Shown: piece by piece, positions 1 through 7,819 of the stretch
Position numbering within the stretch: position 1 is the first letter of the stretch
Layout of the letters: each line of letters starts with the position of its first letter
From: JAUIBE01 sp035267185
GTDB lineage: Bacteria; Pseudomonadota; Gammaproteobacteria; Xanthomonadales; SZUA-36
Length of the DNA stretch: 29,266 nt
Direction of reading: 5' to 3'
Assembly: GCA_035267185.1 (NCBI GenBank)
Contig: DATFLY010000138.1
Coordinates: forward strand, 1 to 29,266
Translations under genes and position numbers: made by a program
Notes under the pieces: model-generated
What the model was told of the DNA's origin: nothing
Databases searched by the model: none
What the model saw: only the letters and a program-made list of their open reading frames with translations

Positions 1-2
1 CG

Positions 3-959
3 GGTTGTTCGGCGGCGCAGGTCGTTCCGGCGATCGCGGACCAGGTTGCGAGGCTGACACTGTTTATGGGCAGGGCCCAGTGGATTATTCCACGTTCAGA
101 TCGTGCTTACGGTCCTGTTGAGCGTTTCGTTTCCAATCTCCCCGGTATTCGGCATATCAAGCGGTTCATGATATTCGCCTATCACGAGGTACGGTTCATT
201 GCCTTTCGGCGTTATCCATTCACTTCTGCAATCAGCAAGTCGATCAAGGGCCTGTATGCACGAAATCTAAGAAAGAATCTTGATAAATACATTGCCGACG
301 ACCAACTGCGCCAGCACATGATGCCGGACTATGAACTGGGCTGCAGGCGTGTGATTCCGACCAACACATACCTTCCCGCGCTGGCCCGTGAAAACGTGGA
401 TGTTGATATCAGTGGGATCGAACGCATCACGCCCACCGGGATTCTGACCAGGGACGGTAAAGATATCCCGCTGGACATCATCGTTTACGCCACCGGGTTT
501 TATGCTTACACCGATATGGAAAAAGCGCTTACATTTCAGGTATATGGCCGCGATGGTCGCAATCTGAACAATGAATGGCAGCACGAGATTGCTTCCTACA
601 AAGGCGTTACGGTCTCGGGTTATCCCAACTATTTCAAGGTCAACGGCCCCAATACAGGCACGGGGCATAGTTCGCAAATCAGCTACATGCAGACGATGGT
701 TGATTACATCGTGAAAGCAATCACCAGGGTAAGGCGGAGCAAGGAAATCAAAGCCATCGATGTGAAGCCTGATGTACAACAGGCATATGTCGCCAGGGTC
801 AGGGAAAAATTAAAGCTGACGGTGTGGCAAACAGGCGGGTGCCCGGCTTTTTACAGGAAGAACATGACGGGAGAGGTCACCAGCCTGTCACCGGAGTCTG
901 TGATTCATTTCATCTTTACCCGCAAGAGATTTCGTTTGAGCGACTATCAACAGCTCTAA
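3..959 (+). CDS. Flavin-containing monooxygenase (Baeyer-Villiger type), 5'-truncated
   Basis: This is the C-terminal 318 codons of an FAD/NADPH-dependent monooxygenase of the FMO/Baeyer-Villiger group; the start lies left of the window. The open frame runs from base 3 and begins inside the NADPH-binding loop (GCSAAQ, the end of a GxGxSA motif), so the FAD-binding Rossmann fold is missing. Further family marks are the ATGF motif (VYATGF, near base 500) and a GYPNYFKVNGPNTGTGHSS segment, typical of Baeyer-Villiger enzymes. Such enzymes insert oxygen into ketones or oxidise N, S or hydrocarbon groups; the substrate cannot be read here. The next gene starts 80 bp downstream beyond a regulator box, so it may or may not share that transcript. 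An internal ATG at 66 is not the true start because the conserved sequence continues upstream of it. Confidence 0.88.
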   Translation, partial: GCSAAQVVPAIADQVARLTLFMGRAQWIIPRSDRAYGPVERFVSNLPGIRHIKRFMIFAYHEVRFIAFRRYPFTSAISKSIKGLYARNLRKNLDKYIADDQLRQHMMPDYELGCRRVIPTNTYLPALARENVDVDISGIERITPTGILTRDGKDIPLDIIVYATGFYAYTDMEKALTFQVYGRDGRNLNNEWQHEIASYKGVTVSGYPNYFKVNGPNTGTGHSSQISYMQTMVDYIVKAITRVRRSKEIKAIDVKPDVQQAYVARVREKLKLTVWQTGGCPAFYRKNMTGEVTSLSPESVIHFIFTRKRFRLSDYQQL

Positions 960-983
960 AAAATTATTGTTCGTGAACACTCT

Positions 984-1016
984 CTTAAGGTTGCCTTAAG
1001 CAAGCCCTTCTATTCT
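984..1016 (+). promoter_or_regulatory. PmrA/QseB/BqsR-type regulator box with -10 element
   Basis: The sequence CTTAAGGTTGCCTTAAG (984-1000) is two perfect CTTAAG hexamers spaced by 5 bp, an 11-bp period. It equals TTAAG-N6-TTAAG, the reported form of the P. aeruginosa BqsR site, and resembles PmrA and QseB boxes. A TATTCT hexamer follows at 1011-1016, placing the second half-site over the -35 region, as expected for an activator of this type. The first gene starts about 24 bp further on. The same bases are also a perfect inverted repeat (CTTAAGG/CCTTAAG, 3-nt loop), but no T-run follows, so a terminator is less likely. Regulation by the response regulator at 5463-6122 is inferred. Confidence 0.65.
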
Positions 1017-1039
1017 GTCGCCATCCTTTTCCAACATGG

Positions 1040-1792
1040 ATGGAATCAATGCAACTTGCGCACCTGATTGCCAACGAAGTTCTGGACGCAAAAGCAGCAC
1101 GCCGCCTGGCGCGGTTGCTGAGCCCGGTACCGGCGTTTGCGGTTCACCTGCCTGAAAACAATAACCGGGCAGAAATAGAGCAATACATTGCAGAACGCTT
1201 TCACGCGATCCATGGCGCTCATGTACATGACTTCATGCCAACGCTGCTCACCATGGGCTGTGGCGGGCACATTTCGGCTGCATCCGGTGTTCGTGCCGCA
1301 GCGCAACAAACGCTTTTTCTCGAGCAATACCTGACGGAGCCGGTGGAACAGGCTGTGTCACGGTCAGCTGGAGAGCGGGTGGAACGGTTTAAGCTTGCAG
1401 AGATCGGAAACCTGGTCGCCAGCCAGGGCGGATCAAGTTACCTCCTTTTCCTTGTCCTGACTGCAACACTCAACCTCGCGGGATTCGAATGGGTGGTATT
1501 TACTGCAACGCCCCAGGTTCGCAAGGTTCTGAAAGCGTTAGGCCTGCAAACTGATGTTCTGTGCAAGGCGGATCCAGCCCGCCTGGCCCCGGGATCGGCA
1601 GATGACTGGGGCCAATATTATGCAAGTCATCCGCAGGTGGTCACCGGCAAGGTGAATGATGCCATGGCCGTGTTGGAAAACCGCGTGCTTTATGCGGGTA
1701 TTTTGTCCATTTTCCGACCGCAAATTGAAGAAATGGCTGCGATCATCGCGCGCGAGAGCAACCGAATTGGAACATTTACACTCGCTGCCTGA
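1040..1792 (+). CDS. Thermostable hemolysin (delta-VPH) family protein
   Basis: The 250-residue product matches the thermostable hemolysin family named after the Vibrio parahaemolyticus delta-VPH protein. Family marks are FMPTLL (65-70), LFLEQYL (92-98) and EIGNLVASQGG (121-131), followed by a hydrophobic segment (133-146). There is no signal peptide. The order of motifs, a conserved Arg-Ala segment, the LFLE motif and then a GFEWVVFTATPQVRKVLKALG stretch, looks like a GNAT-fold acyltransferase related to N-acyl amino acid or acyl-homoserine lactone synthases. Acyl transfer is therefore a plausible real role; this is my inference, and haemolysis is only the historical label. The start could be the ATG at 1040 or at 1049. 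It is the first gene after the regulator box and overlaps the next gene by about 26 bp. Confidence 0.8.
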   Translation: MESMQLAHLIANEVLDAKAARRLARLLSPVPAFAVHLPENNNRAEIEQYIAERFHAIHGAHVHDFMPTLLTMGCGGHISAASGVRAAAQQTLFLEQYLTEPVEQAVSRSAGERVERFKLAEIGNLVASQGGSSYLLFLVLTATLNLAGFEWVVFTATPQVRKVLKALGLQTDVLCKADPARLAPGSADDWGQYYASHPQVVTGKVNDAMAVLENRVLYAGILSIFRPQIEEMAAIIARESNRIGTFTLAA

Positions 1793-3290
1793 ACGAACCG
1801 AGCGCTCGTCTCCTTCCGCTGCAATTGCCAGCGTGAGTGGCGCAGGTGGGTCTTTGTCTTCCGATGTTCTGACAGAGCGCGTCGCTACACTGGCTGAATG
1901 GCTCAGATCGATGGGTCCCAGGGGTGTCGCCCTGCACATGGATAACGGCCCCGACTGGATCATCATTGACCTGGCCTGCCAGGTCGCCGAAATCTGCCTG
2001 ATTCCATTGCCTACATTTTTCTCTGCCGGACAGCTGAGTCATGTCCTGAATACCATGCCGATTGATACGGTGTTCACTGACCGGGCAGACCTGTTTTCGC
2101 CGTTGTGCGCCGGTCGATTCCGCAATGGACCGGAGTTTGCGGTTGGCAACGGGCTACTGTTGCACATTGACCCGCCTGAATCCCCGGATACCCTTCCACC
2201 AGGAACGGGCAAGGTAACTTTCACGTCAGGGTCAACGGGCAATCCCAGGGGTGTTTGTCTTTCCAATCAACAGTTACTGAAACAGGCGGAAGTTTTGAGC
2301 CAGGCCGTTAGCCTGAAAAGCCCTCGCCACCTGAGCTTGCTGCCTTTGAGCACCTTGCTTGAGAACACTGCGGGTGTTTATGCGCCGATGTTGACCGGCG
2401 GCGAAGTTGTGGTTCCATCGCTGACAGAAATCGGTTTCAACGGCAGTTCTTCGCTCGACACCAGGAAACTGCTGTGGCAGCTATCCCATTGGCAACCCAA
2501 CAGCCTGATCCTGACGCCGCAACTGCTTCAAATCCTGGTCGCTGCAGCCCGGTCAGGCTGGGTGCCGCCAACATCGCTTCAGTTCGTGGCCGTGGGCGGC
2601 GCGCGGGTACCCGCTGCATTGCTTGAAGCAGCACATGATCTCGGCATCCCGGCTTTTGAGGGATATGGATTGTCGGAGTGCGCCTCGGTGGTCAGTCTCA
2701 ATCTGCCTGACGCGGCCCGGCCAGGCAGTTGTGGACGTCCGCTACCGCATGTCAATGTGGAATGCAGACATGGCGAAATTCATGTCAGGGGCAATGCCAT
2801 GCTTGGCTACGCAGGTCAGCCCGATAGCTGGGGTCGCGAGCTGATTGCCACCGGGGACCTTGGCGAAGTTGACGAAGACGGCTTTATCCACGTCAACGGA
2901 CGACTCAAGAATCTCCTGATCAGCAGTTATGGACGCAATATCAGTCCGGAATGGGTGGAAAGTGAAATGCTCGCTGACGGCCTTTTGGCCGATTGCGTGG
3001 TCTTTGGCGATTCCCGGCCTTATTGCGTGGCACTGCTGTCACCACGCGAAACCAATGCCAGTGATGGCTTCATCCAGGACAGTATTGACCGCTCAAATGA
3101 AAGGCTGCCCGATTACGCCCGGGTAAAGCAGTGGTTGCGTCTCAGCCGGCCACTTGCCATGGAACAAGGACTACTCACCGACAACGGCCGTCCTAAAAGG
3201 CGAGTCATCGAGTCCCGGTATAACGACGAAATTGCTGCCTTATACCGTGATGCAAAACAACCCATTACCCAATACGAGAAAATTGCATGA
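1767..3290 (+). CDS. AMP-forming acyl ligase (ANL superfamily)
   Basis: This 507-residue enzyme should activate a carboxylic acid, probably a fatty acid, as acyl-AMP and then acyl-CoA or another thioester. The core ANL motifs are in order: the P-loop TFTSGSTGNPRGV, the adenine-site motif GYGLSE, the TGD motif (ATGDLGE), the hinge GRLKNLLISSYGRNISPEWVE, and a C-terminal NGRPKRR with the catalytic lysine. No start codon with good context precedes the family-like sequence. I chose TTG at 1767, inside the end of the hemolysin-family gene, because the open frame upstream to 1656 only shadows that gene; GTG at 1833 is an alternative. It ends in an ATGA overlap with the next gene, so the pair is translationally coupled. 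It is shorter than long-chain FadD, and chain-length preference is unknown. Confidence 0.87.
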   Translation: MEHLHSLPERTERSSPSAAIASVSGAGGSLSSDVLTERVATLAEWLRSMGPRGVALHMDNGPDWIIIDLACQVAEICLIPLPTFFSAGQLSHVLNTMPIDTVFTDRADLFSPLCAGRFRNGPEFAVGNGLLLHIDPPESPDTLPPGTGKVTFTSGSTGNPRGVCLSNQQLLKQAEVLSQAVSLKSPRHLSLLPLSTLLENTAGVYAPMLTGGEVVVPSLTEIGFNGSSSLDTRKLLWQLSHWQPNSLILTPQLLQILVAAARSGWVPPTSLQFVAVGGARVPAALLEAAHDLGIPAFEGYGLSECASVVSLNLPDAARPGSCGRPLPHVNVECRHGEIHVRGNAMLGYAGQPDSWGRELIATGDLGEVDEDGFIHVNGRLKNLLISSYGRNISPEWVESEMLADGLLADCVVFGDSRPYCVALLSPRETNASDGFIQDSIDRSNERLPDYARVKQWLRLSRPLAMEQGLLTDNGRPKRRVIESRYNDEIAALYRDAKQPITQYEKIA

Positions 3291-3958
3291 ATTTTTTTGA
3301 TACCTTGCAGGATCAGACTGAGTCCGCCCGCATCGAGTTAGTCTCATCGCCAATCATCCAGCGCGCCCTGTCGGCGCGCATCACCCTGCCTGAATATGCA
3401 GCGTTTCTGAACCAGGCCTATCAACATGTACGTCATACGGTTCCCCTGCTGATGGCTACAGGCGCGCGATTGCCTGAGCGATACAGCTGGATGCAATCAG
3501 CCGTCGCAGAGTATATCGAGGAAGAAATCGGACACGAGGAGTGGATTCTCAACGATCTTGAGGCGTGTGGATTTGACAGGGAGCGGGCACGATCCAGCCG
3601 CCCATCTGTCCAGACCGAACTGATGGTGAGTTATGCATATGACATGATCAATCGCGTCAACCCGCTGGGCTTTTTCGGGATGGTTCATGTGCTTGAGGGC
3701 ACCAGCGTCAGCATTGCGGATCATGCGGCCGATAGCATTCGCGAGTCACTATCACTTCCAAAGAAAGCCTTTTCATACCTGTATTCACATGGTGCTCTTG
3801 ATCTCGAGCACATAGAGTTTTTCAAGACCCTGATGAATCGAATCGAGGATCCGGCTGATCAGGCACAGATTGTTCACGCAGCAAACGTGTTTTATGGACT
3901 GTACGGAAATATTTTTCGTGCTCTGGATAGCGCTGAGACGCCGGCAATGGCTGCATAA
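3287..3958 (+). CDS. Haem-oxygenase-like diiron oxidase / iron-containing redox enzyme (TenA-like fold)
   Basis: This 223-residue all-helical protein belongs to the TenA/haem-oxygenase-like superfamily, in the branch annotated as iron-containing redox enzymes. Candidate metal ligands have the spacing of haem-oxygenase-like diiron oxidases such as UndA: H47/H50 in helix 1, E80-x2-H83 (EEEIGHEEW), E137 (HVLEGTS), H168 and D172-x2-H175 (LDLEHIEF). TenA thiaminases lack this carboxylate/histidine set, so thiamine salvage is unlikely. Known relatives oxidise fatty acids to alkenes, hydroxylate amines or cleave C-C bonds with O2; the reaction here cannot be read. The gene is coupled to the ligase by ATGA and to the SDR by TAATG, which suggests its substrate is made by the ligase or by the acyltransferase-like protein. 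Iron genes follow in the same run. Confidence 0.82.
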   Translation: MNFFDTLQDQTESARIELVSSPIIQRALSARITLPEYAAFLNQAYQHVRHTVPLLMATGARLPERYSWMQSAVAEYIEEEIGHEEWILNDLEACGFDRERARSSRPSVQTELMVSYAYDMINRVNPLGFFGMVHVLEGTSVSIADHAADSIRESLSLPKKAFSYLYSHGALDLEHIEFFKTLMNRIEDPADQAQIVHAANVFYGLYGNIFRALDSAETPAMAA

Positions 3959-4755
3959 TGGACCTGCATGGTAAACAGGTCCTGTTAACCGGTGCGACCG
4001 GTGGAATCGGTCAGGCCAGCGCCATTGAACTGGACCGGGCCGGAGCCAACCTGACGATCCTCGGGCGCTGCCCCGAGAAACTCGAGGCTCTCGAGGAAAA
4101 ACTCTCAGGCAAACACAAGCGATTGATTGCTGATCTGAACGACCAGACGCAAAGTCGTGCCGTGCTGCAACACTGCCAACAGCACGGACTCGATGTTTTA
4201 ATCAACGCCGTTGGCGTGATGGATTTTCACATTTTCGACAGCCAGGATCCGGCAGCCATCGAGCGAATGGTCCATACCAACCTGCTCTCGCCGATGTTGC
4301 TCTGTCAGCATTTGCTTCCCTGCCTGATGTCACGGCCCAAATCAGCCATCGTCAATATTGGATCTATTTTTGGAAGCATCGGCCATCCCGGCTTCACTGC
4401 TTACTGCGCGACCAAGTTCGGACTTCGTGGATTTACCGAGGCCCTGCAAAGGGAGTTGGCCGATACACCGGTAAGTGTTTCTTACCTGGCACCGCGTGCT
4501 ACCCGAACAGATCTGAATTCCTCTGCCGTCACTGAATTGAACCTGGCGCTGGGAAACACTACCGATGAACCCGAGCAGGTCGCTGCGGAGTTGATCAAGA
4601 TCCTGGAAGGAAAACACCGTCATCGTTACATGGGCTGGCCGGAAAGTCTTTATGTTCGCGTCAATGGACTTTTGCCGGGACTGGTACACGATGCGCTAAC
4701 CCGCAAATTACCGGTCATTCGTCAACATGCTCCAAGACGCGATATCGAAACCTAG
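3958..4755 (+). CDS. Short-chain dehydrogenase/reductase (SDR)
   Basis: A classical SDR of 265 residues that oxidises or reduces a hydroxyl/carbonyl group with NAD(P). Visible motifs are the cofactor loop TGATGGIG (11-18), the INAVGV segment (82-87, a variant of NNAG), the structural Asn108, the catalytic Ser136 (NIGSIFG) and Y149-x3-K153 (YCATK). A basic/hydrophobic C-terminal tail (MGWPESLYVRVNGLLPGLV) resembles SDRs that touch membranes or act on lipids. Its start codon overlaps the stop of the iron-oxidase gene (TAATG), so the two are translated together. I infer that it reduces or oxidises the product of the ligase and iron-oxidase steps; the substrate is unknown. Confidence 0.9.
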   Translation: MDLHGKQVLLTGATGGIGQASAIELDRAGANLTILGRCPEKLEALEEKLSGKHKRLIADLNDQTQSRAVLQHCQQHGLDVLINAVGVMDFHIFDSQDPAAIERMVHTNLLSPMLLCQHLLPCLMSRPKSAIVNIGSIFGSIGHPGFTAYCATKFGLRGFTEALQRELADTPVSVSYLAPRATRTDLNSSAVTELNLALGNTTDEPEQVAAELIKILEGKHRHRYMGWPESLYVRVNGLLPGLVHDALTRKLPVIRQHAPRRDIET

Positions 4756-4775
4756 TTAACACCAAGGAAATACTC

Positions 4776-5444
4776 ATGAACAAAATTACATATGTAATAT
4801 CCCTGATGCTGGTGACAGCAATGTCCTGGCAGATTTCATCAACCAGCGCATTCGCTGCTGACGACACAAGCGAGCAGGTTCGTCAATTACAAAAGCGCTG
4901 GGCTGAAGTGAACTACCAGCTTGAAGGAAAAACCCAGTTGACCGCTTTTGAGGAGCTTGTCGATGAGGCCAATCGACTGACACAGAGCAACCCTGACTCC
5001 GCTCCGGTCTGGATATGGAGTGGCATCATCAAGTCTTCTTTTGCAGGCGCCAGGGGTGGGCTGGGCGCCATGAAACTGGCCAAGGCTTCACGTTCAGACC
5101 TTGAAAAAGCCATGGAAATTGACCCCGACGCACTGCAGGGTTCCGCCTATACATCACTTGGTACGCTTTATTTCAAAGTGCCAGGCTGGCCGGTTGGATT
5201 TGGCGACGATGACAAAGCCGAGGAACTGTTGAATAAGGCTTTGGTGGTGAATCCGGAAGGTATCGATCCAAATTATTTTTACGGTGACTATCTCCTGGAA
5301 CAGAAACGCTATGCGGAAGCGGAAAAGGCCTTGCTAAAAGCACAACAGGCCCCTGCCCGGCCGGAGCGCCCATTGGCCGATGCAGGCAGACAGGAAGAAA
5401 TCCAGCTGGCATTATTGACGGTGAGAAAGAAACTTAAAAAATGA
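4776..5444 (+). CDS. Periplasmic TPR protein, TatT-like
   Basis: A 222-residue exported protein. Residues 1-28 form a Sec signal peptide (hydrophobic VISLMLVTAM, cleavage near AFA|AD). The rest is helical with tetratricopeptide-like repeats: SAPVWIWSGIIKSS near 76, ALQGSAYTSLGTLYF near 120, and DPNYFYGDYLLEQKRYAEAEKALLKA in the C-terminal third. The pattern resembles the TRAP-transporter-associated TatT family, a periplasmic helical solenoid that binds partner proteins or ligands, although no TRAP transporter genes are visible. It lies 20 bp after the SDR with an AAGGAAA ribosome site and 18 bp before the response regulator. It could present or carry the pathway product in the periplasm; that role is a guess. 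Confidence 0.75.
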   Translation: MNKITYVISLMLVTAMSWQISSTSAFAADDTSEQVRQLQKRWAEVNYQLEGKTQLTAFEELVDEANRLTQSNPDSAPVWIWSGIIKSSFAGARGGLGAMKLAKASRSDLEKAMEIDPDALQGSAYTSLGTLYFKVPGWPVGFGDDDKAEELLNKALVVNPEGIDPNYFYGDYLLEQKRYAEAEKALLKAQQAPARPERPLADAGRQEEIQLALLTVRKKLKK

Positions 5445-5462
5445 GTCACTGGTATTTGCCTG

Positions 5463-6122
5463 ATGCTGATTTTACTGGTCGAAGATGATCATTCGATCGC
5501 CCAAGCCCTGGAACTGGCCCTGCGCAAGCAGGGCTACAGCGTTAACACGGTCGGCAATGGTTCCGCAGCCCGGCATGCAGTTGGCACCGAACGGCCGGAC
5601 ATGGTCATATTGGACCTCGGTCTGCCCGACATGGATGGCATCGATGTTCTCAAAAGCATTCGTTCAAAGGACGTCGAGCTTCCAATCCTGTTGTTGACAG
5701 CCCGGGCCGGATTAAACGACCGCGTTATCGGCCTTGATAGTGGTGCAGACGACTACCTGTCCAAGCCATTCGAAATGACTGAATTGCTGGCCCGGCTTCG
5801 CGTGATGGAGCGCCGGCTAACCACCACGCGAACGGCAGAAATCAGGATCGGCAATGTTTGTTTAAACATCAACCACAATAGTGTGGCCGTCAATGATGAG
5901 CCGGTTGAGTTGTCGCGCCGGGAATTCATGTTGCTCAAAAGCCTGATGGAGCATGCCGGGCGCGTGCAGACCCGGAATGTGCTGGAAAGTCGCCTTTACG
6001 GCTGGGGTGAGGAAGTTGCCAGTAATGCACTGGAAGTTCACGTTCACCATCTGCGAAAGAAACTTGGCAGCAAGTTGATCAAGACCGTGCGCGGAGTAGG
6101 CTACCGGATAGACGCCTCGTGA
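5463..6122 (+). CDS. OmpR/PhoB-family response regulator (QseB/PmrA/BqsR-like)
   Basis: A 219-residue two-domain regulator. The receiver domain (1-115) carries the acidic pair D8/D9, phospho-acceptor D51, T79 and K101 (LSKPF). The C-terminal winged helix (about 125-217) has the usual LSRREFMLLKSL, ALEVHVHHLRKKLG and TVRGVGYRI segments. The overall sequence is closest in style to QseB, PmrA and BqsR. These regulators bind tandem CTTAA(G) half-sites one helical turn apart, the pattern found at 984-1000 at the head of this run, so autoregulation is likely. The kinase gene starts at the overlapping GTG of this gene's stop (GTGA), giving a coupled pair. A strong ribosome site is not visible upstream of the ATG at 5463. 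Confidence 0.93.
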   Translation: MLILLVEDDHSIAQALELALRKQGYSVNTVGNGSAARHAVGTERPDMVILDLGLPDMDGIDVLKSIRSKDVELPILLLTARAGLNDRVIGLDSGADDYLSKPFEMTELLARLRVMERRLTTTRTAEIRIGNVCLNINHNSVAVNDEPVELSRREFMLLKSLMEHAGRVQTRNVLESRLYGWGEEVASNALEVHVHHLRKKLGSKLIKTVRGVGYRIDAS

Positions 6123-7426
6123 ATTCCATCCGGGTGTTCCTGGTAGTCGTGATCATGGCGGTGATTACGCTGTTCTATTTTATCGCTGCATTGCGTGGAT
6201 ACCAGTCCAGTATGCTTGAGGCCGACAGGTTGTTTGACAAGCAATTGCTGGATACAGCGCGTTTGATCGCCAATATTCATACCGAGGATACGGCTCGCAA
6301 CATTGGTGTCGATGCGAGCCTTGCATTCCAGGTCTGGAAAGGCACTGAACTGCTTGCATCTTCCCGTAATGCACCGCAAACACCGATTGGCGAGCTGGAG
6401 CCGGGCTTTGACTACAAAAATTTCGCCGGATATCGCTGGCGAACCACGGCTTATTACGATCAAGCGACAGCAAACTGGATCCTGGCAGCCGACAGGACCG
6501 ATCTGCGTTCTGCCCTGGCTGAGAATGTCGTGCTGCAGTCATTATTTCCAACGCTGGTCGGCCTGCCGCTCGTGGGCGTCCTGATCTGGCTGATCGTCAG
6601 CGGTGGTTTGCGACCATTACGGGCGCTTGCACATGAACTTGGAGACAAGCAGCCCGAAGATCTGAGCCCGCTCACCGTGGAGACACCGAAAGCTGAACTG
6701 AAACAGATCGTTGATTCCACAAACGGTCTTTTAAGGCGCCTTGAAACTACATTACTTCGCGAACGGCAATTTGCTTCTGATGCTGCGCATGAACTGAGAA
6801 CCCCCATCAGCGCGCTCAAACTCCAGTCCTATAATCTGACTCAGGAGACGGGTACGGCGACAGCGTTGGTCAACGATCTTCAGATGACCGTGGAGCGCCT
6901 GGAACATATTGTCGAGCAGATCCTTGATCTGTACCGGAGTTCACCGGATCAATACAACGCGCAATTTGAACGACTGGATATCAGCAGCCTGGCACGGGAA
7001 GTTCTGGCAGAAGAATTCCCGGCATTTGACGAAAAACAACAACAGGTCGAATTTCGCGGTGAGGCCTGCATCATTTCAAGTGATCACTTCGCGATGAAAA
7101 CCCTTTTACGTAATTTGCTGACGAACGCCAATAAATACACGCCAGCGGGCGGTCAAATCATGGTCACGGTTTCCCCGGGTGATGATGAGGTAACCATCGC
7201 TGTAGAGGACTCCGGACCTGGCATTCCGGACGAGCTGCGTGGGCAAATTTTCGATCGGTTTTATCGCATAGGCCGTGACCGTCATCCATCAGGCCAGCCT
7301 GGCTGTGGTCTGGGACTGGCCATTGTCAGGCGCCTGGTTGAATTACATTGCGGTCACATCAGTGTGGGCCATTCGCGTTTTGAAAGTGGTGCATGTTTTG
7401 AAGTCCGTTTACCAAAGGCGGAGTAA
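6119..7426 (+). CDS. Sensor histidine kinase (QseC/PmrB-like)
   Basis: A 435-residue membrane kinase, partner of the preceding regulator. It has TM1 (6-24), a periplasmic sensor of about 115 residues (25-140) and TM2 (144-162). A short linker leads to the dimerisation helix with H224 (DAAHELRTPIS), the N box (RNLLTNANKY, 331-340), the G1 box (VEDSGPGIP, 362-370) and the G2 box (GCGLGLAI, 395-402). The layout matches kinases with a QseC-type N-terminal sensor domain. The ExxE (PmrB, Fe3+) and RExxE (BqsS, Fe2+) metal motifs are not obvious in the periplasmic part; only an ELE triplet (92-94) is seen. The signal therefore cannot be read, and an iron or cation cue is inferred from the neighbouring genes. 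The GTG start overlaps the regulator's stop. Confidence 0.92.
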   Translation: MNSIRVFLVVVIMAVITLFYFIAALRGYQSSMLEADRLFDKQLLDTARLIANIHTEDTARNIGVDASLAFQVWKGTELLASSRNAPQTPIGELEPGFDYKNFAGYRWRTTAYYDQATANWILAADRTDLRSALAENVVLQSLFPTLVGLPLVGVLIWLIVSGGLRPLRALAHELGDKQPEDLSPLTVETPKAELKQIVDSTNGLLRRLETTLLRERQFASDAAHELRTPISALKLQSYNLTQETGTATALVNDLQMTVERLEHIVEQILDLYRSSPDQYNAQFERLDISSLAREVLAEEFPAFDEKQQQVEFRGEACIISSDHFAMKTLLRNLLTNANKYTPAGGQIMVTVSPGDDEVTIAVEDSGPGIPDELRGQIFDRFYRIGRDRHPSGQPGCGLGLAIVRRLVELHCGHISVGHSRFESGACFEVRLPKAE

Positions 7427-7427
7427 T

Positions 7428-7808
7428 ATGCGGGGCACACAAATGATGATAAATGGTATGCGCTCTGGCCCGCGGCACAGCATATCGACACGGTTGTGGT
7501 CGGGGCTTTTGCTGACCATTGCCACGAAGACTCTGCTGGCTGCAACGCCCATTATTGAAATCGAAATACGCGACCACTTGTTCATTCCATCACAAGTCGA
7601 GATTCCGGCAGATACAAAGGTCAAGCTGGTGGTAAAAAACCTCGATCCCACCCCCGAGGAATTCGAAAGTTATGAGCTGAATCGGGAAAAAGTCATCAGT
7701 GGCAACAGCAAGGCCGTGATTTTCATAGGACCGCTGCCTCCCGGCGAATATCCTTTCTTCGGCGAATTCAATCCCAAAACGGCGCAGGGCAAGGTCGTGG
7801 TGAATTAA
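7428..7808 (+). CDS. Periplasmic cupredoxin-like protein of FTR1 iron-uptake loci
   Basis: A 126-residue exported protein with a signal peptide (about 1-39, hydrophobic LWSGLLLTIATKTLLAA) and one cupredoxin-like beta-sandwich (42-126). The signature PTPEEFESYELNREKV (74-89) and PPGEYPFFGEFNPKTAQG (104-121) is the one seen in cupredoxin-domain proteins encoded next to FTR1 permeases. It has no cysteine and lacks the standard Cys-His-Met copper set, so it probably does not carry a type 1 copper; it may bind iron or hand it to the permease. I chose ATG 7428 because AGGCGGAG lies 5 bp upstream and 1 bp separates it from the kinase stop. The longer open frame back to 7275 is kinase shadow. Confidence 0.82.
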   Translation: MRGTQMMINGMRSGPRHSISTRLWSGLLLTIATKTLLAATPIIEIEIRDHLFIPSQVEIPADTKVKLVVKNLDPTPEEFESYELNREKVISGNSKAVIFIGPLPPGEYPFFGEFNPKTAQGKVVVN

Positions 7809-7819
7809 GGGCAGATGCG

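Noticed and set aside
984..1000. Terminator of the monooxygenase gene
   Set aside because: The inverted repeat is short, has a 3-nt loop and no T-run; the tandem-hexamer reading fits better, though both uses are possible.
1656..1766. Upstream extension of the acyl ligase from ATG 1656
   Set aside because: It lies fully inside the hemolysin-family gene in another frame, and its residues do not resemble ligase N-termini; the start was moved to TTG 1767.
7275..7427. Upstream extension of the cupredoxin-like gene
   Set aside because: It lies within the kinase's conserved G2-box region; ATG 7428 has a ribosome site and a signal peptide.
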